Positions 11,690-24,097 of a stretch of 64,000 bases of DNA are shown one piece after another. Below the pieces are notes generated by a model. That model was not told the DNA's origin. It saw nothing but the letters and a program-made list of their open reading frames with translations, and did no database searches. How positions within the stretch are numbered: position 1 is the first letter of the stretch; the number at the start of each line of letters is the position of its first letter. Made by a program: the position numbers and the translations under genes. The DNA is from Wuchereria bancrofti (Eukaryota; Nematoda; Chromadorea; Rhabditida; Onchocercidae): contig SSBO01000012.1 of the NCBI GenBank assembly GCA_005281725.1, positions 18,673,881-18,737,880 of the forward strand. The letters are read 5' to 3'.

Positions 11690-13479
11690 AAAAAGAAAAC
11701 AAAACACTCCTAGATTTTAACAGTTTAAGAAGTTTTCAAAATATAACTTAAAAAATTTTATTTATATAAAATGTACTCAATGAAAACAATTTATTCGATT
11801 TCTGAAATTAAATAATCAATTGCAAAACCAATACATTTTACAAAAACTAATCAATAGTTATTTGCACGCATTATGTATTAGTAATATTATGCCAGTTATG
11901 CTTGAGCTGGTCATTTTAATTAATTGCATTGGTCATTGCATAAATTTGAAATATTCTAAAATGCAACTGACATATTACGCAAAGGTCAAAATTTGATTAG
12001 TTTTATAATCAAATTTTTAAATAGATAAAATTCTTTTCTTGAAAAGTGTTAAGTTTATTAATTAAATATTCAATCTACCAAATTTATAGATAATATCAAA
12101 TAAAAAATAAAGCAAAAATAACCCAATTTATTCGAACAATAAGGAAACATATTAAAGAAGTGGGACTATAGTATGAGAAGCGTCACTACAAACAATACCA
12201 CTCATGCAGTACTATTCATTTTTATACGTTGACATAAAATTTGAATGTTTCTTTAACCTCTTTTTTCCCTTACTCTTCAAATTATTCTCTCATTTCTACC
12301 ATTTCTTTATTATGCTTCATTTCAATCAAAAATTCAGGTTTCCTTACATTTTAACCTATTTTTTCATTATTTCTATTGACCTTCATTTCTATCAAATCAG
12401 ATACTCTTCTTCTTTCTATTCAATAATTCCACTTATTTCTTCTCCTTTATCTGCTTCTCTTACAAAATAAAAAAAGAGAAGAAAGCATTGTTTGCATAAT
12501 TAAAAAAAAAGAAAAAGAAAAACGCTTCAGGCGGGTGCAGCAGAAAAAAAGAAAAAAGAAATAAAATGCAGAAAAGAAAAACAATTATTTAAACTAATGA
12601 GATGGAAAAAGTTATCTTTCACAGTTTTTCTTTTTCTGATAATTCCTGCCTACAGCAGAAAAAAATGGAAGAAAGGAAAAAGTTAGATAAAAATTTAAAA
12701 AAAGAAGTCAATTGTTCCAGTTAAATTTAATGAGTACGGATCATTTAACTTACCATGTTCGATTTTTTTTTGTTTTTTTTGATTTTCTTTTTAAGATAAA
12801 AGTAAGATTATGCACTTAGTCATATCTTTATGCAAAACAAAGTGAGAAAAAGGAAACGTTCATTCCAGATATAAGAAAAGGATGGAACAGTCGATAAATA
12901 AAATGTTGCTGTCAATTCGACGACCTTTCATTTTTTGCAGTAATAATTGGAGAAATTCGATATAATTATTAGTATTACATTTGCAGGAAAATATTTATAT
13001 TCAATTAACAATTATTTTGCATAATTGTTATTGTATGACAAAAATTCTTCTTACTATGCAGTAATAATTCTGTGAATTCACATATTGACATTTGATGAGT
13101 CATAGTTCATTGGGCAAACAAATTTGTGTCACAGAAAGTCTATGCAGTTTTAAAAGATTGGCCAAAAATTCCGAAAACAATAAATACCAATTAAAAAGTG
13201 AACATGTCATTTTTGGTCTTTTTATTTATTTCTAGAGTTTTATTGTTTTTTTGCAAACAGCATTTTCTCATTTTGAAATTTAATCATCAAAACTTACAAC
13301 AGAAAAAGAAACAGAGAGGTAGAACTGATTGTAGGGAGTTTTAGGATTGTTTTTTGAAAACCTTCAACTTAATTGAAAAAACAATGTAGTCAAGTTTTGA
13401 AATCAACAACTAAAGTAGATTTATTTACCATTTAAATACTTGCAAAGTTTTCTGTTTATTTTTGATTAGTCTAAATTAA
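11690..13479. other. Intergenic, no supported gene
   Basis: The missing first exon of the small secreted protein should lie in the lower part of this stretch but could not be fixed. A pyrimidine-rich tract at 12240-12470 gives a Phe/Leu/Ser-rich open frame with no family resemblance. A-rich tracts follow at 12470-12720. Confidence 0.4.
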
Positions 13480-16225
13480 TTAAACTAAAGTTCCCGTAAA
13501 AAAAGGATAAAAGAAATCAGATGGCAAAGCAATATTAATAGTTGGAATTTTTGCAAATAGTTGAATTGGTGTAGCAGTTTGATCAACAAAATAAACCAGA
13601 AAATTAAAATATATATAATGATAGGGATATGTTGTTAAATCGACAATATCCGGCTTGCTTAATTCAATTTTATATGAGATTAAACGATGAGAATAAGATT
13701 TAACATTCCCAAAACGTGTATATGCAAACTGAATTGATGCAGCTGTTATTAATTCACAACTTTCATCCATTTCTTTCTGCAACTGAAATAAGTTATTACA
13801 GGAAAAAAATTAGAAAAACATAAATTAATAATTAATCGATTAATCATTATTTGTCATCAGTTAAATTAAATACATCACATAATATGATTAGCAAGTTTAA
13901 ATCAATTAAAAATTACAGTTTTTTTATTCATTTTCATTTGTGTTCATTCAGTTTTTCTCAAATTTTTACAAACTTGTTTTTGGAAATAATTCCCTTCTTT
14001 TTTCTTTCTTTTTCTTTTTCTTTTGATTTAATAAATGAATTAAATATTAAAATGAAAATTAGCAACCATTTTCGAAGAAGATAATCTATCATTTTGCATT
14101 GCAACTGTATCATTTGTGCCATACGGGAAGCTATAAACAGTTACTCCATTCCATTCATCGAGTAAATATTGAATTTGAGCTAATATCTGAGTACATGTTG
14201 TAATTCTGCAAAATATTTGTTTTGCATTAATATAAATTTTATATTTGATTTGTATTTATCAACGGTAATCCGATAATGTACGCATAAAATTCATTCTTTA
14301 TCGCTTATTTCTAAAAATGATACAATTTAGTTATTGAGAGTATTACAATCGACGAATGATAATAACAATAAGTCAGCTAATGCTTATTAGCATGAAAATT
14401 TTTAGAGCAAACCTAAGGCGACATGCTGTATTAATTTGAATACCAAATCGTATATTTACTTGCCGTTTCCGCATATCACATTCCATTCCGGATGGAATTA
14501 GAAATGTTTTATTATTGCTACTTTCAATTCGAATAATTTGTCCCATATAATATCCTAATGATTTTGCTAGTCCCACAGCATTTGAAGTGGATGAAATCTC
14601 GATGAAAACCGCATCAAACTGATAAAACTGTTGCGAATAACTTTGTTTGGTTATATTAGTATAATGAACACTTGCTGATATATCCTCCAACAATCCATTA
14701 TGAGTGATAAATTTAATCAATACCTTAATTTATATATTATTTTATTGGTATCAAAATTAATTAAGTTATGGCAGCATACAAAATAAGAGGAATGTTTGAT
14801 TTCATTATAATGTTTATTAATAAAAATATTTTATAAAATTAATTATCACCTAATTCAAGTTAGAATTGTCTATCATCTAATACTGTTGCTTAAATATTAG
14901 TATCTAACATTAAGAAGAATATTTAAAGATAGATTACCATTGAAACGGCATTAATACATGCTGTACCATTCCAATACAACCAACGAACCAGATGACTCTT
15001 TTCCGGAATACTTTCTATTGATACTATCGTTCTATTTCCATCTTTCTAAAAGGTTTTTTTAATCAAAAATTTATTTTTTGTATACTAAAATCATTCGCTT
15101 AAAATAATGCTTATACAAACAATTAATTATATACTTCTCACTTACGGAATAGTAAATTGCAAACTTATAAAATTTATATACGAAATGATTTGAAATGAAA
15201 ATGAAGTATCATTACTACAGGAACACTGGTTTTATGTTCTGGAAAAAATATTTATCATCCATTGTTATTATCAACAGATTTTGTATGACCTTAGGTTACA
15301 TTAAATTTTTACTTTTCAAAAACGTATTATTATTCCCTTTGATATCAATCACTTCATCTATATGAAAATATTAAAATGAAAATATGAAAATTTAATTTAT
15401 TAATTACGTACTTTTGTAGAATATTTGCGCAAATAATAGCTAACGTTAAGATATTTTAAACTGATGCAATGCTTTTCATCAAACATATTCCATTGAGGTA
15501 AACAAGTCATGCTGATATTCTTGGATAAAGCTAAAATTATTGAGAAACATTTTTAGAAATCATTTTTTGTCAAACTTTGCAAATTCTTTTCTTTTTTTTA
15601 AGAAAAAAAAAAACCATTCGAAAACGATAATTTTAAACTAGAAATAATCAAACCGTTTTTTAGTTCAACTAGTTTTTCTATTAACGTTTATGCCTAATAA
15701 ATGGAACTAGAAAAATAGATAAATGAAAAAATAATTTAAACGAACAAAGCGGTGCAGTTCCAGTACATTGATCAGAAAATATCGTTGCCGGATACTCAAA
15801 TGGTGTTACCTTTTCATCATCCCATAACTCAACTATTTCTTCCTAAAATTTCCAACCGATAATTTATAATCAACAACAGTTATTCAGTTAGCACCGGTCC
15901 AGTTAAATAACCAGAAATTTCAATTACCTTTGCAGAGGAAATAAGGTATGTGTTAACGGTAATATTGACAAATATCCTTCACTCCCGAAAAAAAACAAAA
16001 ACAAAGTTTTTTCTTCCTCTTTAAATAATCTATCAAAATGGTATTAAACATTAACAACATCTCAATTAAATAATATTAAATACTATTATAATAGTATTAT
16101 TAACTGAAATCAGAAATGCAGGTCGGAAATCTATCTATTATGCACATAAATAATTTCAATTGCAGTGAAATTTCACCTTTGGAGAGGAGATAATAGTAAG
16201 TGTTGACGGTAAATACTTCCGAAAA
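13480..16225 (-). CDS. tctn-1: Tectonic-family protein (N-terminal exons incomplete)
   Basis: Tectonics are secreted or membrane proteins of the ciliary transition zone (MKS/B9 complex), which in worms is confined to sensory neurons. Minus-strand exons with agreeing phases: about 15746-15842, 15412-15530, 14938-15045, 14413-14723, 14067-14205 and 13480-13782. Tectonic-like features in order are a Cys-containing WNMFDEKHCISL, WNGTACINAVSM, a beta-rich stretch leading to SLGYYMGQIIRI (the family's GYxxGxP-like site), MECDMRKRQVNIRFGIQINT, CRLRITTCTQILAQI and LPSDFFYPF near the end. The 15746 donor (GTTCGT) is weak. Upstream pieces at 15928-15975 and 16177-16225 are probably coding. The signal peptide and the Cys-rich CDLxxxxCDxxCCCD-type segment were not found. 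The assignment rests on motif order, not on an alignment. Confidence 0.6.
15928..16225 (-). repeat. Duplicated short exon in the tectonic gene
   Basis: Two pieces about 45 bp long, each followed by a donor, resemble each other: 15928-15975 (encoding ITVNTYLISSAK, donor GTAATT) and 16177-16225 (encoding VFTVNTYYYLLSK, donor GTGAAA). They differ by scattered changes and one base in length, so their donors are in different phases. Only the 15928 copy joins in frame to the next exon (EEIVELWDDEK). Confidence 0.45.
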
Positions 16226-18702
16226 TGATTTACTCGTCGGAATAGTGTTGCTTTTGTAGAGCCAACATTTTCTAAAAAACTTTTCTTATTTGATATCTTT
16301 CTTTCCTGTTTTTTCTCCGCTAATTGTTTTCTTAATTATCAATTATCATACATGTTTGAAAATTTTATTTACCTAACATTTGGTTAATTTTGCAATATGT
16401 CAAACTTTGAAAATTTAAGAGAAAAAGAACGACTGATTACCAGAATGATAGTGATCATATCACTAATCTTTCACATCTTGCTACGACATATGCTGTATTA
16501 ATTTTCAATGTGTTGTTGCTATTGCTAATTTTTGTTTATCTTAAAATATCAATATGTATCATATCTTCTTGATCCAACTATTACTCTTTCTTATTTTAAT
16601 TAACTGAATAATTGATTAAGATACTAACCATTTTGATGTATTATGCAAAACAATTTATTGGACGGCTTTAGTGGTTTAATAGAATGTAAAAATACTGATT
16701 TTATGCAAATATTAGCAAAAATACAAGAAAGGCTGACAATGAAAAGAATTAAAAGCACGGTAGTTCTTGACATTACTGCTTACGTTGCCATAGACAACGG
16801 AATCGATGATGCCCTTTGCTTAGCAGATATTGCAGATTTTTAAACTTGGCATTTATATTCCTCAGTTAGCTCAATTTAAAAAAAGCAAATAAACTTTAAT
16901 ATAATGCAATCAATGCGGTAATTGGATGAAAAAACCATTAAAATGAATTTAATTAAAATGAATTTAACCGGGAAATTATTTATTATCAATCAAAATATGG
17001 AATTGATCAATCACTGATAATTTCTGATAATTAATCTTTTTGTTTTAAATTCTCACTTCATTGTAATAGAATAATTGTTCTAGAAATATTCATTGTGATA
17101 GAATAATTGTTTGAGAAAATTTCCATTTTTCGAGCCTATTTCATACGAGCGTGACGCACAGGTGTGAGATGGAAAAAAGCAAAATCAAACATTTAAATAA
17201 TCAACGATTGATTGATTCAGTTCGTTACTTTCTTTCATTCAAAATTCATAAATTGCCGCAATCTTTCACTCGAAATTAAACAACGATCGCTTAAAATAAC
17301 TACTTTGTTTAAGTTCTAATATCCCTTCAGGCGTCTATGAACTTTCTAAATTTATGCAAAACGAACTTGTCGGAAGAAAGGACGTTAGCACTGCTATTAC
17401 TTTTTTTTCCAAAATGCAAAAATTTTGGAGATATTTCATCAATTTTGACACAGAAAATTTTGCAGCAATTCCTCCAACTTTGCCAAAAATTTGACTAAAT
17501 CGAACGAATTTTCAAAAGAGCGATAACGCAATTATCCCATTTCAATTTAAATTGTTTCTTTATATTAATTCGATTTAAATTAATGTTATATCTTAATCCT
17601 TTTCTCAGGTCTAGAAAAGTAAGAAAAAAATAGCTGCAATCAATGCAGTGAGCTATATAATATTGTAAAATATGAATTTGAGTAAATTCAAGTTTTGCTT
17701 CAAAATGCTTTTTGATTAGTTGTTATTTTCATTGTTTGATTTAAATAACAGCCAATGAATGTGACTCTTCAGTAAGTATATATAAGGAACCAAGCAATCG
17801 GTTGCTTCCGTCTTCCAGTTCCACTCCACTACATTGGTATCTACATTTATTTGGCTTTTTTGCTCCGTTTTTTAAAATAATTCATGAATTAACTTAAGAA
17901 TTATATTGAATACCAGAATGTTATGCTGAAAATTTTTTTCTTACAAAAAATAAGTTTGAAAAAATTTGGATTGAAAAGTCAACTTTCTGTAAGTTAAAAG
18001 AACAATAATGGATGAGGATGACCACAACAGAAAATGTAACAAACGAAAGCACTTCACATATCACGTGAAAAGTTGTTAATGATAAAAAGATCACGGCCCA
18101 ACTTTTATTCTCGGGTTTTTGTCTAACAATTTGTGTAAAAGTCTAATACTTCTTATAAGTATTTTACATACTTTGATTTATATTTTTGGTAATTGTCATA
18201 GTTTGCAATATTATGCAATTTTTCTAATCGTTAGCAGCAATTTATCATTAGCTGAAATTAATTTGAAATTAATTTCCCTCTAAATTCCATTTTTCCATTT
18301 ATCCTTTGGTTTTTCATTCTGATCATGAAGATCATCGTAAAAGCTCATCCCTAAACATGATATTCTCCGCAACAATAATTCTTTTCGGCAAATGATGCAA
18401 AAAATTGTAATCACAACATCAGCATGAAAACATTAGAAAAGCTAAAAAGGCTTAAAATTACAGAATATGCGGAAAATGGCAAGGTCAGCTTTATTTAAAT
18501 AAGCAGTAGCATAATATAAGCATTGAAAATATTTATAATTAACAAAATGTTTACATTCGAAATAACCAGAAACTAATTTGGATAAATTTGATTGTTTCGA
18601 TATTACAGTAAACAGTTTGACCTTGGATTTTTTATAATGAAATAAAGAATTGTCATGTAGGATAGATCGAATTTGTAATTAGTGAAAGATAAAGAAAACG
18701 AC
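16226..18702. other. Intergenic, no supported gene
   Basis: This should contain the 5' end of the tectonic gene and the promoter of the kinase. A 66-codon frame at 16643-16843 (plus) looks non-random (ending IDDALCLADIADF) but has no partner exon. A 36-bp segment around GATAGAATAATTGTT is repeated in tandem near 17055-17110. A TATA-like TATATATAAGG occurs at 17777-17787, upstream of a pyrimidine-rich stretch, and might be a core promoter on the plus strand. Confidence 0.35.
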
Positions 18703-21700
18703 ATGGTGGATGCTGCTGCAAAACGGCCACAATTAGTGTCAGAGGATGCAAAAAAAGTATTGCCAACTCATGAGAAAAAGGAAGCGGAAGAAAACAGATT
18801 GAATCGTGAAAATCGAATTCTGAGTCAGATGGAGCGTAGAATTGCCACTTATCAGGTTGCTGTAAAATATCATTCATAAAATATCAAACAAGGAAAATGT
18901 GATAAGTTAATACAAATTACGGAAGTGAACAGATATTAATTAAGATAGCTTTGATGAATTGATTAATTTATATAGACTACGTTTAATATATAATGGAATA
19001 AATATAAATGAAATACTCATCTTTCAGCTAAGTTGTACCAAATTTGGTAAAGACACTCAAAAAAGATATCAAAATCAAACAACGTCAAAATCACAACTGA
19101 AATCGTTAAATCTCGATGAAGTATGTCCATTTATATTATCAATGTCCGATAAGATTATTAGTAAGACTGATTACAAACATCGCCTACTGCAGGTTGATGA
19201 GGAGAAGCATGCACTTGCTAAACATTTGCGCTCCATTGCTCCATTCAATCGCCGTTGGCAGGTTTAACGTTTTTAATCATTACTCAAGTCGACTTCTTAT
19301 CTTTAATAATAGTTTGCAAAATTTTTTACGGAATTCGAATCATACTTTCTTCAGGTGACTGAAACAATCAATGAAGGAACATATGGCGTAGTATTTGCGG
19401 TACGTGATGTAGAAACCGGTACAAGAGGTGTTATAAAAGTTGCTAAATCGGTGGGTAATGATGCAGGTAATCAAGCAGCAGAATGGGAAGGTTTTGTGCT
19501 GGAAAAAATTTATAAAAATGTACTTTTTCTGATATTTGCTCTCAACTACAACTTACCAAACTTTAAATCTACACTTGCAATTTATAATTCAAACTTCGAA
19601 ATTTGATTTCATACCGTCTCAAACATAAAGTCATTTTGTAAATGTATGGAACAGATTCTTGTTCAATAGTCAAAAGGTAGTTAATGCTAAAAGATAGATT
19701 ATCGATTCATTCTCACATTTTCTGTGTTTTTTCAGTTAAGAAGGTGACAAAGAAAAAAGTCACAGGAAAATTCCAATTAAATCTAAAGTAATTTGTTTAT
19801 TCTAAAGTAATTTATTAATAAGGCTTCTATCTTTATTAATCATTATATGAATAGAATCCAAATGCAAGCATCGTGAGATTATTAGATAAAGGTATGCTTG
19901 CTGATCAGAATGGTGCAGGGATGGAATTTATGGTACTTGAAAAAGCAGAAGTTGGAATTATGGATTGGCTCAACAATGTAAGTAAATTATTCCTTTTCTC
20001 TACTCTTTTTTTCCTATTTTTACTTGAAATTATCATTTAAACCTAAATTCGGATGTTATTTCATAAGTAGAATAAGAATTAGAAATGAAGAGAAAAATGA
20101 ATGAATAAATGAATTTAATTTAAAGTCCAATCATTCATTGTAAAACATTTTGCTAATTACGATAAAATATAATATATTAGTGGTAGTAATAGTTATATAA
20201 TAGTTATCCTTGTTTCTTTTCTTGATTAGTCTACTGCTCAATTTTTTAATAGCTTGAAACTAATCAAATGGCTATTTATTTGTTGATGAAATGAAGTCAA
20301 CAAAAAGAAAAAAAAATTTGTTGACCTAAATTTCTCGTCATCATTTCCAAAACATATATCTATCTGATATTTATGGCAAGTATTTTGGAGAATCGTAGCT
20401 AATTAATTAGCAAAGCATTTATTATTTCCCTCATAAATCATTCAGAAAAAAAATGATAAAAGAATTTTGCAGTACAGTGGTTTAAAACGGAAACTTGCAG
20501 TTACTCAAGCTATGTTACAAATGTTAAAAGGTTATGTATAATTTGGCGGAGTTAATCTAAATTTAATTTGAAATTAATTACAAAATTGATGAATTCAAAT
20601 TCCTGAAGTTTAGGTGAGATTTCAAAATGAATTATTTTGAGCAAAAACTTATCTTGGCCTTCATATTTTTCTAACAGCGAAAACATATATAATGTTTATC
20701 ACAGTTAAGATAAAATAAATATTGTTTGTGAAAATATTTCAAACTTATAATTTTTACTTCAAAATTAAAAAAAATTATCACATCAAAAATGTTAGAGTGT
20801 GAATGAAATTTTTGAAATGCAAACTTCACATCTACTGCTTACTCTCATGCAGGAATTCATGATATGCACCGCGAAGGTTTATTGCATCGTGATCTGAAAC
20901 CGGATAACATGGGTATATTAAGTAGTGAACAACCTTTTGTAGTATTGTTTGATTTGGGTATGACAAAAATGTATACTGATGAAAATGGAGAAGTAAGATT
21001 TATGCTGAAGTATAATTAAATGATTGCTCTCTAAGAAAAGTATTAACTTTATAATAGGACAAAGTCGCTGCAATAATTTTATTACGATGATATTCTGAAA
21101 TGCAAAAGATAATGATATTACAGAGAAGAAAAATCGTAGCCATATTTCTAAATTGTAAACAGTCTAAAAAGTTGGAATGGTACCGATACGATGTAAAACT
21201 ATAATAATAGCGTTTTTAAAATTAAAATATTTGTGTAATTTAGTGTCGGACACCACGATCAACATGCCCGTTTCGTGGTACCCCGGAATGGTGCAGTGGA
21301 TGGGCATCAAAAGGTCGTGAGCAGAATCGTTTCGATGACTTAATTGCATGGTTATATGTGGCATGTGAACTTTACGACCCAGCTGCTAGCGTTACACAGC
21401 CATTGCCTTGGACATATCGTCAAAGCGAACGGGTAACTTCCTCATATTCGAAAATAAGTTATTCAAATTAAATGACTTCAAAAATATTCATTTTGCTATG
21501 AACTATGAAAAAAATCATTTTGATCATATTTTTAGATTCTAAACTACTTAAAAACAATTTATTGTCCGGCACAAATTTTGCTACGACGAGCTCCGCGACA
21601 ATTCTACGAAATTAATACATATTTAATGACAGCAAATCGAAATACAACACCGAAATACAAATTCCTTGCCGATAAAATGATGGAAGCAATCAATGAGTTG

Positions 21701-21980
21701 CAAGCTTTGGTCGATCAAGAGAAGGTGAGTGAGGAATATTTTCAATTCAATTAGTTATTATTCAGTATCCTAAAAAAGAGTGTATTTGAAAATAAAACAA
21801 ATGAAATATTCTTCATTTTAGGATGAAAAAAATAGTGGAAAAAATCGTGGAAAGAAAGAAGCTTCAATTAAAACAGATAAAACACCAGCAGATAAAACAA
21901 TCGAAAATGTTGAAAAAGTTCAAACGAAGAAACAAACAAAAGAGAAAGGAAAAAAAAATAAATTAAGAGGACAGAAATGA
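18703..21980 (+). CDS. CK1-type protein kinase, nematode-style
   Basis: Nine exons join in phase: 18703-18855, 19028-19261, 19355-19519, 19855-19977, 20473-20530, 20853-20992, 21244-21432, 21536-21724 and 21822-21980, giving about 469 residues. After a roughly 129-residue N-terminal extension come a Gly-rich loop (INEGTYGVVFAV), the lysine in VIKVA, the helix-C glutamate in EWEGFVLEKIY, the catalytic loop HRDLKPDN, DLG in place of DFG, and FRGTPEWCSGWAS. The next motif, GREQNRFDDLIAWLY, is the CK1 hallmark where other kinases have APE. All catalytic residues are present, so it should be active on Ser/Thr. The last exon is a Lys/Glu-rich tail. The start at ATG 18703 is the first in-frame ATG; an upstream GTG frame is less likely. 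CK1/TTBK-like kinases are greatly expanded in nematodes, often sperm-linked; that role here is inference. Confidence 0.85.
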
Positions 21981-24097
21981 CAATGAAGTAATTAAGGATA
22001 TTTTGCAGATTAAAATATTTGCTCAATAGCATTAATTTTCTTTACTTTTTATTATAAGCATTGCTTAATATGCTAATAATAACCGAAAGGATGCTGAAGA
22101 ATATTTAAAAAAGAATCACATTTTTTCATTTCTTTTTTTTACAGTATCCGTTTGCATATTTTCATACTCATATAGTAACTATTCTGTCCCGTTTACAGTA
22201 CCCATTCATCCTTATTTACTAACATCGTTAATTAGAGCTTCAAATTTCAGTGTGATTACTTGTAGAAATAGCATATTCTTTCAATCAAATGACATTCAGT
22301 TTGCCCCAAAAAAATGCAGAATTTTTCAACAACAAAAAATAGAGTACTAAAAAAGAAATTTCAAATTCAATTCTATAAAAAATTGCTTATTACAACAGTG
22401 ACGAAAGTGAATCAGACGCTGATAAAAAATACTCTCATCAAACTTATTAGATTTTTTTAGTACTTCATTTCAGTTTCTGTCATTGGAATCGTCCAAAAAG
22501 TTTTTTTTTTCGCATTTTCTAAGAAAGTTCGAAATTCGCATAAAATTCAACAATTCGGATTTCAAATATGATAGCGAGAGACAAATTTCTTGTAAATTTG
22601 ATTTGAGCTTTCGAGATTGTCATTCATTTTTATTTGGGATTAATATGTAAAGAAATCTTTTAAATCGATCGAACAATATCTACTACAAAATGTTAAATAG
22701 CAAGAAGTAATTGATTAGAAAACATTGCAAAAGTGGACATTTTCAAGTGGAAAAAGTGCGCATTCCTATTAACTTTTCGTTGTATTTACAAATAGAAACG
22801 ACTTGGAAATTTTTTACAAATTTATTCTAAAAATTAGGAATTTATCGCTGAATCATGACCTGATCTGATGGTCATAATACGATAGATACTGCACGGTACC
22901 TTTATGCAAAGAATTTCCGTTAATTTAGAAGTTATACGATATGCACCACTTGTACACTCTGGTGGCTGTTTCCTTGTTGAAAGTGTAACTGTCATCTAAG
23001 TCAATGTTTGTCATAAATAAATATACATTAAATTAAATTATTTCAAAAATACCATTTAGTTAAAGCATGATTGAGCAAGAATTGAAAACAGAATCCGTTT
23101 TTAATGTTTTCCTAAAAGGTTCGAATGAAGTTCAAATAGAAATCAGAAACTGAAGTGTAAAATGAAGATTTATGGTTGTAACAAAACTGGAATGCATCAC
23201 TTTCCACGACTTCAGTTTCTGCGCGACATTTTTAACTACATTTGAGTTCCTGTTTTTTACATAGTTCGGTGCCTGAGATAGAATCAAACGTTAAATTCAT
23301 TTTTAAATTGACATTATAAAATTCCAAACATAAAATTAACAAATTAAAAGTTAAATTTCTGTTTAGAAATTAACATAAAAGTTATAAGAGAAAAGCATAA
23401 TTGTTATTTCCTAATTAAATTATTGAGCGAAATTTCCAAAATTTTCTTTTTCATCCTTTTTGATCCTTTATCAAATTTCACCTTTTAAATTTTCACTATT
23501 TTAATTTATACAATCTCAGAAGTAAGCAGTAAGCAATATACAAAAAAGGAAAAAAAAAAATTCCAGCAGAACTTTCCAGTCATTTAATAAAGTATAATAT
23601 TTCAGAATAAATTATTTAGTCGCACAACTTTCCGTATTTTTCATCCTTAAACTCAGTTCTTCTCATATTTCGAAATTTCATACTTTTTCCACCATTAAAT
23701 GCTTCATCTGTCCTTTTTTTTTTGATAATGTAAGAAATGTCAATAACTTGTTTTGCTCATAACGAGGAAAACAAATTATTGTCACCATGTCACATTGAAG
23801 CAATTTGAGAGGAATGATGGCAATTACTTCTTTCTACTATCCATAAATTTGTTTGAAATATTCACTTTTTGTTCACTTTTATCAGATTTACTTTTTCACT
23901 TTGTCGTTTCAAATCGTTGCATCTATTTCATTTCCTTTTTTTATATTCCAAATAGGTTTACAATATTTTTTATTATTAATTTAAATGTAAAAGCATAGTG
24001 CAAAATATGAAATGGTAACTTTTTTCAACGGCAAAATTATAATTATCATTCCGTTGATAAGAGTATTTCAGTGATTGTTTTATTCATTTTGATTATC
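21981..24097. other. Intergenic, mostly empty
   Basis: Apart from the possible 53-codon frame at 22834-22995, I see no gene. Frames at 23753-23998 (plus) and 24046-24291 (minus) are AT-biased shadows, the latter antisense to the first exon of the next gene. Confidence 0.4.
22834..22995 (-). CDS. Possible small ORF or terminal exon, 53 aa
   Basis: An ATG directly after an AG acceptor-like GACTTAG opens a 53-codon frame ending in TAA. The product (MTVTLSTRKQPPECTSGAYR at its start, then ITSKLTEILCIK) has ordinary amino-acid composition, three cysteines, and is less AT-biased than its surroundings. An internal GTACCG could also serve as a donor after residue 32. No partner exon was found and no family is recognised. 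Confidence 0.25.
   Translation of the reverse strand: MTVTLSTRKQPPECTSGAYRITSKLTEILCIKVPCSIYRIMTIRSGHDSAINS

Noticed and set aside
12204..12470. 88-codon plus-strand Phe-rich frame
   Set aside because: Created by a pyrimidine-rich tract; no motif or splice structure.
16643..16843. 66-codon plus-strand frame ending in an acidic segment
   Set aside because: Looks less random than most but has no upstream acceptor, partner exon or recognisable motif; not called as a gene.
23161..23250. Short plus-strand frame with Cys and His-His-Phe-Pro, faintly like a THAP domain
   Set aside because: Only 27 codons, with none of the further THAP residues or neighbouring exons.
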